From contig JAGWHD010000001.1 of the NCBI GenBank assembly GCA_028866995.1, positions 119,218 to 183,217 of the forward strand: DNA of 64,000 nucleotides. Direction: 5' to 3'. Of the stretch, positions 7,313 through 15,846 are shown piece by piece (position 1 is the first letter of the stretch; every line of letters starts with the position of its first letter). This DNA comes from Microcaldota archaeon. Lineage in GTDB: Archaea; Micrarchaeota; Micrarchaeia; Micrarchaeales; CABMGC01. Both the position numbers and the translations under genes were made by a program. Under the pieces are notes generated by a model that was given only the letters and a program-made list of their open reading frames with translations, did not search any database and was not told the DNA's origin.

Positions 7313-9481
7313 ATGAAGGGAGTAGCGTTCACACTTGACGGCATATTCGCTTTGGTGATAGCCGGAGCCGGAGTGTCCGTATTGGTCTACTTCTTCTATG
7401 CGGGCCAGACCCCATACCTTCTCCAGACCTCGCAGGCGGGATCTGTTATGAGCATACTCTCAAGCGCGAAGATAGGGACTTTCACGGCGGTCCCGTTCCT
7501 GAGCTACATCTCAAAACAGGGCGCTGCATCGAACCAGACGTGGCCGCAGTACCTTAAGGACGCGTATGGAAGCGGATCCAACGCCTACGGACCGCAGAAG
7601 CCGTCAGTCGCATTTGTGATAGACGTATCGAACGCGATACTGAACAACTCCATAGTCGCGGACTACGGCAACGTATATTTCTCCGACGGCGGCGTGATAT
7701 ACTGCTACAGCAACTATGGAACCCAGCTCTGGAGCAAGAAGGCTACAATACCTACGGTTGCATCGCTCGCGCTCTACAACGGCATGCTCCTTTACCTTGA
7801 TTCTGGGAACCTGACTGCGCTGAACGCCTACAACGGCACCCAGATATGGAAGAGCAGCATAAACACAGGAGGAACTGTGACCACGCCGCTGAAGATATAC
7901 CAGGGGATTGCGCTGTTCGGCGCTGCGCACAACAACATTCTTTGGGGCATATACGCCAACAACGGCACCACAGCGTGGAGCCTTTCGACCGGCAGCACCG
8001 TGCTCAACATCACCGCGGCGCAGGGCTCGATTGTCTACGTTGACGGAGCCAACCTGAACCTCATATCGATGCCCGGATCCGGATCGCCTGTTGCCGTATG
8101 GAACTATACCGTCTCAGGGACAGTATTGCATTCTGGTGTCTCATCTTCAGGCAACAGCATAGCTTTTGCCCCAGGTGATACCAACTCCGCAAACGCCATA
8201 AGCATCAGCAACACGATAGTGGGCAACTACCTCATAGGCTCAAATGTCAGGGGCATATCACTTTACAAGGGAACTGCATACTACCATGCGGTAAGCAACG
8301 TCACTGCGATGAGCGTCGGCGGCACCAAGGCATGGGACAAGGGAATCCCTTCTGCGTACGGCAGCGCGCTGCAGGGCTCATACCCGGTAGAGTCTGGGAC
8401 ATTGGTCTATACACTGGGATGGACAGGCTCCAACATGAACCTGACAGCAGAGAACCTGACTAATGGCACCGTGATGTGGAGCATGAAGATGCCGTACAGC
8501 ACAAGATCCAATCCAGGCATGGTCCTCGCATACGGAAGGTTGTACCTGAGCGTCGGTAGCAAGATCATAGCGGTAGGTACATGCAGAGGCAGCCCCGGAA
8601 CGTCGCTCCTCGCCAGCGCCGCCACAGCATACGCCAACGGATATACCGGATGCGCGTCTGCGATGCTCAACAGCATCAGGAGCGAAATCAACTACACAAT
8701 GCAGATAGACAGGATAAGCTCGGTCAACGCGGCCACGTTCGACGGAGCGAGCAGTTATGTCGAGATGAAGAATCCGTTCCAGAAGGCATCGATGACGCAG
8801 GGTACCATAGATGTGTGGGTCAAGTTCAATACGTACGGTTCCAACAGCAATATAGTCTTCGACGTGTGGGGCCAGAACCTGTACCCAAGGATAACATATA
8901 CGACATCGAACAATGACATAAACCTAGAGTACTGGATAGATGGTGCGTACCATAACCTTGCGTACTCGGGTTTCTCCTCGAAGTGCCCCGTCAACACGTG
9001 GTGCAACATAGTCGTTACCCTAAACACAGGCACTGGAGCGAAATCATATCTCAACGGCAAGCTAATCGCCAACGATTCGTACACAGGCACATCGTATAAC
9101 GCGGGGCTCAAGGACATGATCATAGGGTACGATAGCAACCTCAACTACTACATGCACGGATACATATCCAACGTGCAGGTCTACAACGTATCTGAGAACA
9201 GCAGCGCGGTGCAGCTCATGTATAGGGAAGGTCAGAACGGGGCTCCAGTAGACCAGTTACATATCGTGGGATGGTGGCCGCTTGGGGGAGACACCAATGA
9301 CTACAGCGGAGCCAATGATACAGGATTCCCGTTCAACATCGCCTACACCAATTCCAATTATTCAATAACCTCCATACAGAACGCATACCAGGTGAGCAGT
9401 TCCACGATAGCGTTGCCTCTGCTGAACTACACTGGCGGAAAGTACATAACGCACAACGTGAGCATAGTCTCGTGGAGCTGA
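7313..9481 (+). CDS. Pilin-like surface protein with PQQ-type beta-propeller and LamG domain
   Basis: Residues 1-30 (FTLDGIFALVIAGAGVSVLV) form a pilin-like helix with aspartate instead of glutamate. Residues about 95-425 hold repeated strands of the PQQ/outer-membrane-propeller type (GNVYFSDGGVIYCYSNYGTQ, LTALNAYNGTQIWKSS, GTVMWSMKM). Residues 475-650 form one LamG domain ending in GWWPLGGDTNDYSG. PQQ-like propellers often bind partners rather than the cofactor when they are in surface proteins, and none of the catalytic residues of quinoprotein dehydrogenases is evident. The gene follows its neighbour without a gap. Probably an adhesin with two binding modules. Confidence 0.8.
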   Translation: MKGVAFTLDGIFALVIAGAGVSVLVYFFYAGQTPYLLQTSQAGSVMSILSSAKIGTFTAVPFLSYISKQGAASNQTWPQYLKDAYGSGSNAYGPQKPSVAFVIDVSNAILNNSIVADYGNVYFSDGGVIYCYSNYGTQLWSKKATIPTVASLALYNGMLLYLDSGNLTALNAYNGTQIWKSSINTGGTVTTPLKIYQGIALFGAAHNNILWGIYANNGTTAWSLSTGSTVLNITAAQGSIVYVDGANLNLISMPGSGSPVAVWNYTVSGTVLHSGVSSSGNSIAFAPGDTNSANAISISNTIVGNYLIGSNVRGISLYKGTAYYHAVSNVTAMSVGGTKAWDKGIPSAYGSALQGSYPVESGTLVYTLGWTGSNMNLTAENLTNGTVMWSMKMPYSTRSNPGMVLAYGRLYLSVGSKIIAVGTCRGSPGTSLLASAATAYANGYTGCASAMLNSIRSEINYTMQIDRISSVNAATFDGASSYVEMKNPFQKASMTQGTIDVWVKFNTYGSNSNIVFDVWGQNLYPRITYTTSNNDINLEYWIDGAYHNLAYSGFSSKCPVNTWCNIVVTLNTGTGAKSYLNGKLIANDSYTGTSYNAGLKDMIIGYDSNLNYYMHGYISNVQVYNVSENSSAVQLMYREGQNGAPVDQLHIVGWWPLGGDTNDYSGANDTGFPFNIAYTNSNYSITSIQNAYQVSSSTIALPLLNYTGGKYITHNVSIVSWS

Positions 9482-9526
9482 TAGTATGTTTATGATATTT
9501 AGCAGCCCAATGAATCGATGGTGCAA

Positions 9527-12500
9527 ATGAAAGCGCAATTCATGTCAATAGCAGTGCTTGTCATATTCATATTGATGCTAGCGGAGGTCATCCTCCTTAT
9601 AACTTTGCAGGTAGGTTACGACAAGCTTCAGCAGTCCAATTCCTTCACATCGACATCCAACAATTATGCGTCCTTGATAACAAGGAATGCGAATGATTTC
9701 GGGAAGGCGAGCCTCAGCAGTGCGCTTAACACGCTGTTCAAGTACGAGTACAATAGCACAATGCGAAAAGGGAACTTCATATCCAGCTTCAGCGTGTACA
9801 TGGCAAGCCTCATGGTGAACGGAACGCTTCCCAACGTCATCCCGGGAAGTGCGACAGCGAACACGATAAAGTCGTACATGGGCAACGCGATGTTCCTGAC
9901 GTACAATTCCAACCTTGCAGCGTCGCTGGGAATCGCAGTCACTAACATAAACGTGACGCAGACAAAACCGGTGATAACGCAGTTCGGCCCGTATACATTG
10001 TCGGCAACGTACACTGAAACGGTAAGGATAAACAACAGCGGAACATACCTGACATACAAGGTACCGGTAAACGCAACGATACCGCTGAACAACACGCCCG
10101 ATCTATTCTACGCGCAGCAGGGCATACTGAGGTACATCAGGTTCAGCAACATGTCGAACCTCAGCAGTGTGACAGGAAACGCCTATGCAACCAATGGCAG
10201 TTACTCGTTCGCATACGGCACATTGTACAAGCTAGCAGCGGGAGCGAGCTCCTGTCCCAGCACCGCCAGCAACTCCATAATACTCTTTACAGTCAACGCA
10301 ATGAAACTAAACAAGTGCGAGAACAATTTCGGTGGACTGATAACGTACGGAGGTGCGAATATGATAACTGAGACGCCTACTGTTCCGTATCTTTTCTACA
10401 ACCCATCGAGCAACGCACTCAACAGCTTCCAGAACGGCCAGGGCGTGCTGCTTTACGGCCCCTCATTGGCGACGTACAACATAGACAACCTAAGAAGCAA
10501 CATAAGCAACGGGTACTACTTTGCCAGCCCTTATGCGCCTTCTTACTCGGACAGGGTAAGTAGTGTCTTCGTGAATCAGTCCAGTAACGGAATGTTCAAC
10601 TTCATGGGGTACAATAAGCAGGTCAGCAGCTTCAACAGCATGAACAGCAACATCATAATCCCGCATTCCGTAGGTATAGATTCCTCATCGCAATATACCA
10701 TATCTTCATGGGTCAGAACGACAAATACCATAGGCATGATATTCTCAGCATGGTCAGGAAGCACGGGCAGCTACCAGCTTTACCTGGCAGGAACCGGAGG
10801 CAAGCCAGGTTCCGTGTGCGTCTGGGCAGGAGGCAGCGGGGCTTATTGCACAAACACAATCGTCAATGATGGGAGCTGGCACAACATCGCGGCGGTCTTC
10901 CAATCATCTTACAGGGGCGTCTATGTTGACGGAAGACTGGTTGGGGCTAGCACTCTGGGAAACAACATCAGCAATTCTGGCAACAACCAGGTAGGTGCGC
11001 AGTGCAGCGGCAGCGGCTGCACGTTATATGCACCAATGCAGATAGCGAACATGCAAGTCTACAACGCATCACTTAACTCTTCGCAGATGCAGAACATATA
11101 CCAGCGGGGCATAGAAGGATTGCCAGTATCGAATTCCATAGCGGGGTGGTGGCCGCTGAACGGCAACGCGAACGACTATTCTGGATACAACAGCAGCGGA
11201 GTTGCGACCAATGTGATATACACGGGGCTTACGAACTACAACAGGGACAGCGCCCTTGTCAGGACAGTTCCTGGTTCCCTTTCGCCTCTTCCAGGGGTCG
11301 GAGCCTGCACAAGCACTAAGGCGTGCCTAGGGTACAACGTTTCAAGGCTTTATCTGGGCAGCAGTCCTTTGCTTATAGGCAACGGGCAGCAGACTGCAGC
11401 TGGATTCAACAGGCAGAGCAGCTACATCAGTGTAGGAAATATGCCACAGATAGGCAGCACAACCGCGTGGACTGTTTCTTTCTGGATGGACTCCGCAGTT
11501 GTTGCATCGAACGATAACCCACTTGATGCAAACTTTGCCCCAGATGGCAACAATGCAGGTCCAAGATTTGAGGAGACTGCCCCATCCACATTAAACGCGG
11601 TCGTAGGCACAAGTCCAAATTCTTATACTTACAACACTATTTCTTCCTCATTGTTACCGAATACATGGTACCACATTGTCTTAGTAAGAAACGGCGATAA
11701 TCTAATCGGCTACTTTGACGGTGTGCAAGTCTTCAACTATCCAAATACGTTATGGCCTTCGGGCTTTGCAAACCTCATGATAGGCCGAGGATTCTCGACC
11801 TCTAGATGGTTTAATGGTAGTATATCCAACGTTCAAATCTACGGAACTGCCTTATCAGCCGGACAGACAAACATGCTTTACAACAGAGGCATCTTTGGCC
11901 TTCCTTTGACAAATACAAAACTCGTGGGATGGTGGCCGCTGAACGGGAATGCGAATGACTACTCGGGCAACGGATACAACGGCACAGCATACCAGATAGC
12001 ATGGCAGAAAGCGTCGACGTTGACGAACTCTTCAGGTACTCGTGTGCCTCTGCCCAGTGGCGGACTCGTAAGCGGCTCTACGACCGAATGGCAGGCTCTT
12101 GGACTTGGGAGCAGTTATTCGGTACCAAGCATTTACTGCATAGGTGGCTACAACAGCATCGCGGCCAAGGATTTTAACGCCAGTTATGGTGCCCAGTTGT
12201 TATCGAATGTGGGCACAGGCGTATGGAGACCTGTAACTCCCTATCCTATAAATGTGTATGATCATGCTTGCACGTCATACAATAATGAGATATACTGTGT
12301 AACTGGCTATAACTCTGGGTTCATTACGAACACATATTATGCCCCAGTATCATCTACAGGGATAGGTGCATGGACTGCTGGAAGCGCGTATCCTCTTGCT
12401 GCCGAGCATCCGACTTGTGTAGCATATAATGGCTATATTTACTGCGTGGGCGGGGATACCGCAACGGGAATCATCAACCAGATCTATTATGCCCCAATAA

Positions 12501-13054
12501 GCAGTACAGGGATAGGAACATGGACATCTACGACGAACTCATATCCGATTTCAATAACTATCTCACAATGCATGACAGCGAACGGTTACATATACTGCGT
12601 TGCCGGGGAGACCACTGGAGGTTCAATGACTAGTTTGACCTATTACGCCCCGATATCCAGTACTGGAGTTGGTACCTGGGCCAGCACCACAGCATATCCA
12701 TCAAGTGTTGGCTATCATGGATGTGTGAACTACAACAACTATATTTATTGCGTTGGAGGCGATACCACAGGATCTGCAAGCAATGGTGTAAGCTCCACGT
12801 ACTACGCACCGATATCCGCGACAGGTATAGGCGCTTGGAACGCCGGAATGAGCTATCCGTTCACAGTATGGGGGCATAGGTGCTCCACCTCAAACGGCTA
12901 TCTGTACTGTGTTGGTGGCTATGCATCATCCACGCAAGATAGCGCAGCCGTTTATTATGCGCCATTGTCCACTACAGGAATTGGCCCATGGAACTATTCT
13001 ACTAGTTATCCTAAGAATGTAGAAACGACATCCTGTTCTCTTACCGCAACTTAA
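9527..13054 (+). CDS. Giant pilin-like surface protein with two LamG domains and a six-bladed kelch propeller
   Basis: I prefer the ATG at 9527 (MKAQFMSIAVLVIFILMLA, like its paralogues) over the in-frame ATG at 9518. The helix lacks an acidic residue at +5. Residues 40-350 are a novel exported stem; LamG domains lie at about 355-565 and 625-820, both with GWWPLNGNANDYSG. Residues 860-1175 hold six kelch-type repeats of about 50 residues with the recurring pattern YIYCVGG...YYAPISSTGIGxW. Each repeat carries two cysteines, one before and one inside the YCV strand. The last eleven residues (with SCSL) supply the missing first cysteine for blade 1, so the propeller looks closed and complete. 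Base use is more AT-rich in the second half. Likely an adhesin. Confidence 0.83.
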   Translation: MKAQFMSIAVLVIFILMLAEVILLITLQVGYDKLQQSNSFTSTSNNYASLITRNANDFGKASLSSALNTLFKYEYNSTMRKGNFISSFSVYMASLMVNGTLPNVIPGSATANTIKSYMGNAMFLTYNSNLAASLGIAVTNINVTQTKPVITQFGPYTLSATYTETVRINNSGTYLTYKVPVNATIPLNNTPDLFYAQQGILRYIRFSNMSNLSSVTGNAYATNGSYSFAYGTLYKLAAGASSCPSTASNSIILFTVNAMKLNKCENNFGGLITYGGANMITETPTVPYLFYNPSSNALNSFQNGQGVLLYGPSLATYNIDNLRSNISNGYYFASPYAPSYSDRVSSVFVNQSSNGMFNFMGYNKQVSSFNSMNSNIIIPHSVGIDSSSQYTISSWVRTTNTIGMIFSAWSGSTGSYQLYLAGTGGKPGSVCVWAGGSGAYCTNTIVNDGSWHNIAAVFQSSYRGVYVDGRLVGASTLGNNISNSGNNQVGAQCSGSGCTLYAPMQIANMQVYNASLNSSQMQNIYQRGIEGLPVSNSIAGWWPLNGNANDYSGYNSSGVATNVIYTGLTNYNRDSALVRTVPGSLSPLPGVGACTSTKACLGYNVSRLYLGSSPLLIGNGQQTAAGFNRQSSYISVGNMPQIGSTTAWTVSFWMDSAVVASNDNPLDANFAPDGNNAGPRFEETAPSTLNAVVGTSPNSYTYNTISSSLLPNTWYHIVLVRNGDNLIGYFDGVQVFNYPNTLWPSGFANLMIGRGFSTSRWFNGSISNVQIYGTALSAGQTNMLYNRGIFGLPLTNTKLVGWWPLNGNANDYSGNGYNGTAYQIAWQKASTLTNSSGTRVPLPSGGLVSGSTTEWQALGLGSSYSVPSIYCIGGYNSIAAKDFNASYGAQLLSNVGTGVWRPVTPYPINVYDHACTSYNNEIYCVTGYNSGFITNTYYAPVSSTGIGAWTAGSAYPLAAEHPTCVAYNGYIYCVGGDTATGIINQIYYAPISSTGIGTWTSTTNSYPISITISQCMTANGYIYCVAGETTGGSMTSLTYYAPISSTGVGTWASTTAYPSSVGYHGCVNYNNYIYCVGGDTTGSASNGVSSTYYAPISATGIGAWNAGMSYPFTVWGHRCSTSNGYLYCVGGYASSTQDSAAVYYAPLSTTGIGPWNYSTSYPKNVETTSCSLTAT

Positions 13055-13094
13055 CTATGGCTCATACGGTAGATAATGATTGTCAATGCATGTT

Positions 13095-14087
13095 TCATAT
13101 TCCGCCGATGCTTGTGAAGAAGCCTGCCATCGTGCTCGAGACGATGTAGTATACCCCGAATCCCACGAGAACGAATATGGGCAGGTACTTGATCCCGTTC
13201 TGGAGCACCCCTGTTGATATCGCTGCGACTATGAATGCTCCGAATCCGGTTATTATCAGTATCGCGGCCAAGGCGAAGTAGCCGTACGCCTGCGCGGTTA
13301 TCTGCGGCTTGCTGAAGTGGATGAAGGAGACGCCAACGCTGGGCACGCTTCCTAATGCACCTATCGATATCTTGCTCCATACCTGTGTCGTGATCGTGAT
13401 CATCTCGTTCGTTATCCCGTATAGCGCGGGAGCTCCTATCAGCGCGGCAAATGCTATGAATATCGTGTACATGAATAATTGGCCGGACACCTCCTTCTGG
13501 ATTATCTGCTGGTTCCTCAGGTCCCTTGATATCTGGTTCAGAAGGTCCATCATGCCCCCTCCGTACTGCACTGTCTCGTTTATCATGCGCATGCTCCTTC
13601 TCAAGGTGTTTGACCTGTACCTGTTCGCGAAGTCGGTCAGCGCGTTCTGCATCGTCTCCCCTGAATAGAGCTGCTTCGAGAGTAGTTCCAAATCGTCGTT
13701 GAAGAACTTGAATTCCGGCCTTCCGGAGGCTGTCAACGCCTTCGATATAGACATTCCTCCCCTTACCTCAGCTGCTGTGAGCTGCAGGTAGTCCGGCAGT
13801 ATCGATTCCATGAAGTCCTTCCTCTGCTCTATCCTGAACTCGAGCAGCGCATATATTATGAACTCGAATACGAGGCTCGCGGCGATGCCGCCGATGATTG
13901 CCAGGAACGGGTTCAGCTTGAAGGCTATAGCGGTATAGAACGATACGAGTATCAGCACCGCGATCCAACTGACTATGCCGAAGGTGATGAACGTGTTGAC
14001 AGTTGTCTTGATGCCTGCGAGGTCGAGCTCGCTGGAGAGATACCTCACCAGCTGCCTCCCTATAAGCCTCTCGAAGACTATTGCCAT
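13095..14087 (-). CDS. tadC: TadC/GspF-type pilus assembly membrane protein (second of two)
   Basis: The 330-residue protein has hydrophobic segments near residues 35-85, 200-230, 265-290 and 300-330, and a cytoplasmic region with the family pattern PDYLQLTAAEVRGGMSISKAL. TadC/FlaJ proteins form the inner-membrane platform on which the ATPase drives pilus growth. It lies four bases after a second TadC-like gene and ends the minus-strand operon, convergent with the kelch gene about 40 bases away. The presence of two halves agrees with archaeal systems where the platform is two proteins. Confidence 0.85.
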   Translation of the reverse strand: MAIVFERLIGRQLVRYLSSELDLAGIKTTVNTFITFGIVSWIAVLILVSFYTAIAFKLNPFLAIIGGIAASLVFEFIIYALLEFRIEQRKDFMESILPDYLQLTAAEVRGGMSISKALTASGRPEFKFFNDDLELLSKQLYSGETMQNALTDFANRYRSNTLRRSMRMINETVQYGGGMMDLLNQISRDLRNQQIIQKEVSGQLFMYTIFIAFAALIGAPALYGITNEMITITTQVWSKISIGALGSVPSVGVSFIHFSKPQITAQAYGYFALAAILIITGFGAFIVAAISTGVLQNGIKYLPIFVLVGFGVYYIVSSTMAGFFTSIGGI

Positions 14088-14091
14088 ATCA

Positions 14092-15231
14092 TCACGTCAC
14101 GAATATCGGCCTTGATGCCTTTATCAGGTTCAGGAATATGAACTGCAGGAAGAATATCCCCACTAGCACGAAGATGAGTGTGGTGTTGTTTATTGTGAAT
14201 ATGGCTATGAATGTCGTGAGGATGGATGCGACTGCGATGCCCATGCTAGGGAATATGACTCCGAAAAGCATGTAGAACATTGCCAATGCGTTGAGCCTCT
14301 GCCCGTACCTCCTCAGCTCTATCGTGCGCTCCTGGCTTGCCTCGTTTATCTCCTCCTGCAGCGTGCTTACTATGTCGACTCCCGCCTTTATGGACATGCT
14401 GGCCTGCAGCATGAGCCTCTTGAAGGTCTTGGAGCCTGATCGCTGGCTTACGGTGTCGATGGCTTCCTCTATGGGCATGCCCAGCTGCGCGTACTCGATG
14501 ACCTTCGCAAACTCCGCCGATGCTGCCCCGTATCCCTGGCTTACCGTCGCTATGGCGTTGTAAAGCGGAAGGCCTGACCTCATGCTAATTATCATGTCCC
14601 TTGCAGCGTACAGCACGTCCCTCTCTATGTCCTTGCCCTTGTTGGCCGTCTGCATCTTGGTGTAGTTAAGCAACGTGTTGAACACAGGCGTGAATATGAC
14701 TGCTCCGAGCACGGGCCCGACTATTATCAACGGCGTGAGCCCCTTGGCAAGGTATATGACAAGCGTGAGGAGGATCCCCATCGCTATGCATGTAAGGACT
14801 GCGAATATGAACATCCTTCTAGCGAAAGCGAGAGGTGTGGCCTTTATCCCCTGGTCCTTGAGCATTATCTCGAAGTTCTTCTGCTTTGATATGACCTTTG
14901 TGAGATAGTTGTCAAGGCCGCTGAGCTGGTTCGTTGCCTTGTGCTGGGCAGACTGAGGACTTCCTGAATAGTCTATGTGAGGGACCTGCTTCTGCTGCGG
15001 GACCTGCTGTTGCTGCTTCTGCGAGGGCTTGGTGCCGAACGGGAGCTTGAAGCCAGGATGCTGCGGCTTCTGCTGCGCCTGGCTGGGCTGCTGAGTTGGC
15101 TGTTGCTGCTGAGCGGCCTTCTGCCCGCGTTTCCCATATATGGGCCTTGAAGGTATCTTGAAAAAGAGGAATTTCTTTGGCTTTGTGAACCCGATTATTT
15201 CTTTGTCCATTATGTCCTTGTCGTCAGCCAT
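14092..15231 (-). CDS. tadC: TadC/GspF-type pilus assembly membrane protein with a Gln/Pro-rich N-terminal extension
   Basis: Residues 130-379 look like a TadC protein: membrane pairs at 135-185 and 320-375, and a cytoplasmic part with ARDMIISMRSGLPLYNAI and the duplicated motif VSQRSGSKTFKRLMLQASMS. The first 120 residues are unusual, a basic, glutamine- and proline-rich stretch (AAQQQQPTQQPSQAQQKPQ and a second QKQQQQVPQQ run), probably disordered and cytoplasmic. It could tether the ATPase or the small protein encoded upstream. The gene is tightly spaced between the 202-residue protein and the second TadC. Confidence 0.83.
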   Translation of the reverse strand: MADDKDIMDKEIIGFTKPKKFLFFKIPSRPIYGKRGQKAAQQQQPTQQPSQAQQKPQHPGFKLPFGTKPSQKQQQQVPQQKQVPHIDYSGSPQSAQHKATNQLSGLDNYLTKVISKQKNFEIMLKDQGIKATPLAFARRMFIFAVLTCIAMGILLTLVIYLAKGLTPLIIVGPVLGAVIFTPVFNTLLNYTKMQTANKGKDIERDVLYAARDMIISMRSGLPLYNAIATVSQGYGAASAEFAKVIEYAQLGMPIEEAIDTVSQRSGSKTFKRLMLQASMSIKAGVDIVSTLQEEINEASQERTIELRRYGQRLNALAMFYMLFGVIFPSMGIAVASILTTFIAIFTINNTTLIFVLVGIFFLQFIFLNLIKASRPIFVT

Positions 15232-15237
15232 TGAACA

Positions 15238-15846
15238 TCAACTGCTCGCCTTCAGCATCTGCATAACCTCTATCAACCTTTTGTTTCTTATATCCGTAAG
15301 GTTTCTCTGGAACTCGTCCTTCGGCTCCTCCTTTACGACGCTCCTTGAGAGCGCGTCGAGCTCCTGCCGTATTATGCCGATCTCGTCCTTGGTGAAGGAG
15401 TTGCTGCCCATGCCCATGCCTATCTTCTCCAGCTCGCTCACCTGGTCCTGCAGCGAGAGGCTGACCATGATGCTCTTCTGCGCCTGCTGCGGGCTCTTTG
15501 GCATCTTGACCTGCGAGACGCCCTTGCCCAGCCCTGAGAGCGCTCCCTTGAGCTCGCTTGCCGCCATGTTCAGGTCCTTCTTGGCGTTCGCTGTCAGAGC
15601 CTCCGTCGGGAAGGCGATGTGCGGCATGCCCAAGCCCCTGTGCCTCTTCTCCTCATGCTCAGGCTCCTCCTGCGCGACTCCTGTAGTCAGCTCGTCCAGC
15701 TTCCTGAGCAGCCTGCCTATCTCATCGGCCGTGTACTGCCTGGGCATCTTTGTCTTGGATACCGCCTGGTCCATGTCCAGCTCTATCATGGCCCCTTGCG
15801 CCGCACCCATGCCCTCGATCATCCTGACGGCCTCGTCGTAGTCCAT
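15238..15846 (-). CDS. Unrecognised 202-aa cytoplasmic protein with an internal duplication, in the pilus operon
   Basis: I do not recognise a family. The protein is soluble and charged. It contains two copies of one motif: YTADEIGRLLRKLDEL followed by EEPEHEE near residue 40-65, and FTKDEIGIIRQELDAL followed by KEEPKDEF near 150-178. Helices rich in A, Q and L lie between. Its start codon shares one base with the stop of the ATPase gene (TGATG), and it is followed at once by a TadC gene, so it very probably works with the ATPase or platform, perhaps as an adaptor. Confidence 0.7.
   Translation of the reverse strand: MDYDEAVRMIEGMGAAQGAMIELDMDQAVSKTKMPRQYTADEIGRLLRKLDELTTGVAQEEPEHEEKRHRGLGMPHIAFPTEALTANAKKDLNMAASELKGALSGLGKGVSQVKMPKSPQQAQKSIMVSLSLQDQVSELEKIGMGMGSNSFTKDEIGIIRQELDALSRSVVKEEPKDEFQRNLTDIRNKRLIEVMQMLKASS

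Noticed and set aside
7313-9481. Quinoprotein dehydrogenase
   Set aside because: The propeller lacks visible catalytic calcium- and PQQ-binding residues, and the protein is built on a pilin stem with a LamG domain; an adhesive role is simpler.
11323-12002. Several short frames inside the kelch/LamG gene
   Set aside because: All are out of frame with the large gene, which has continuous domain structure throughout.
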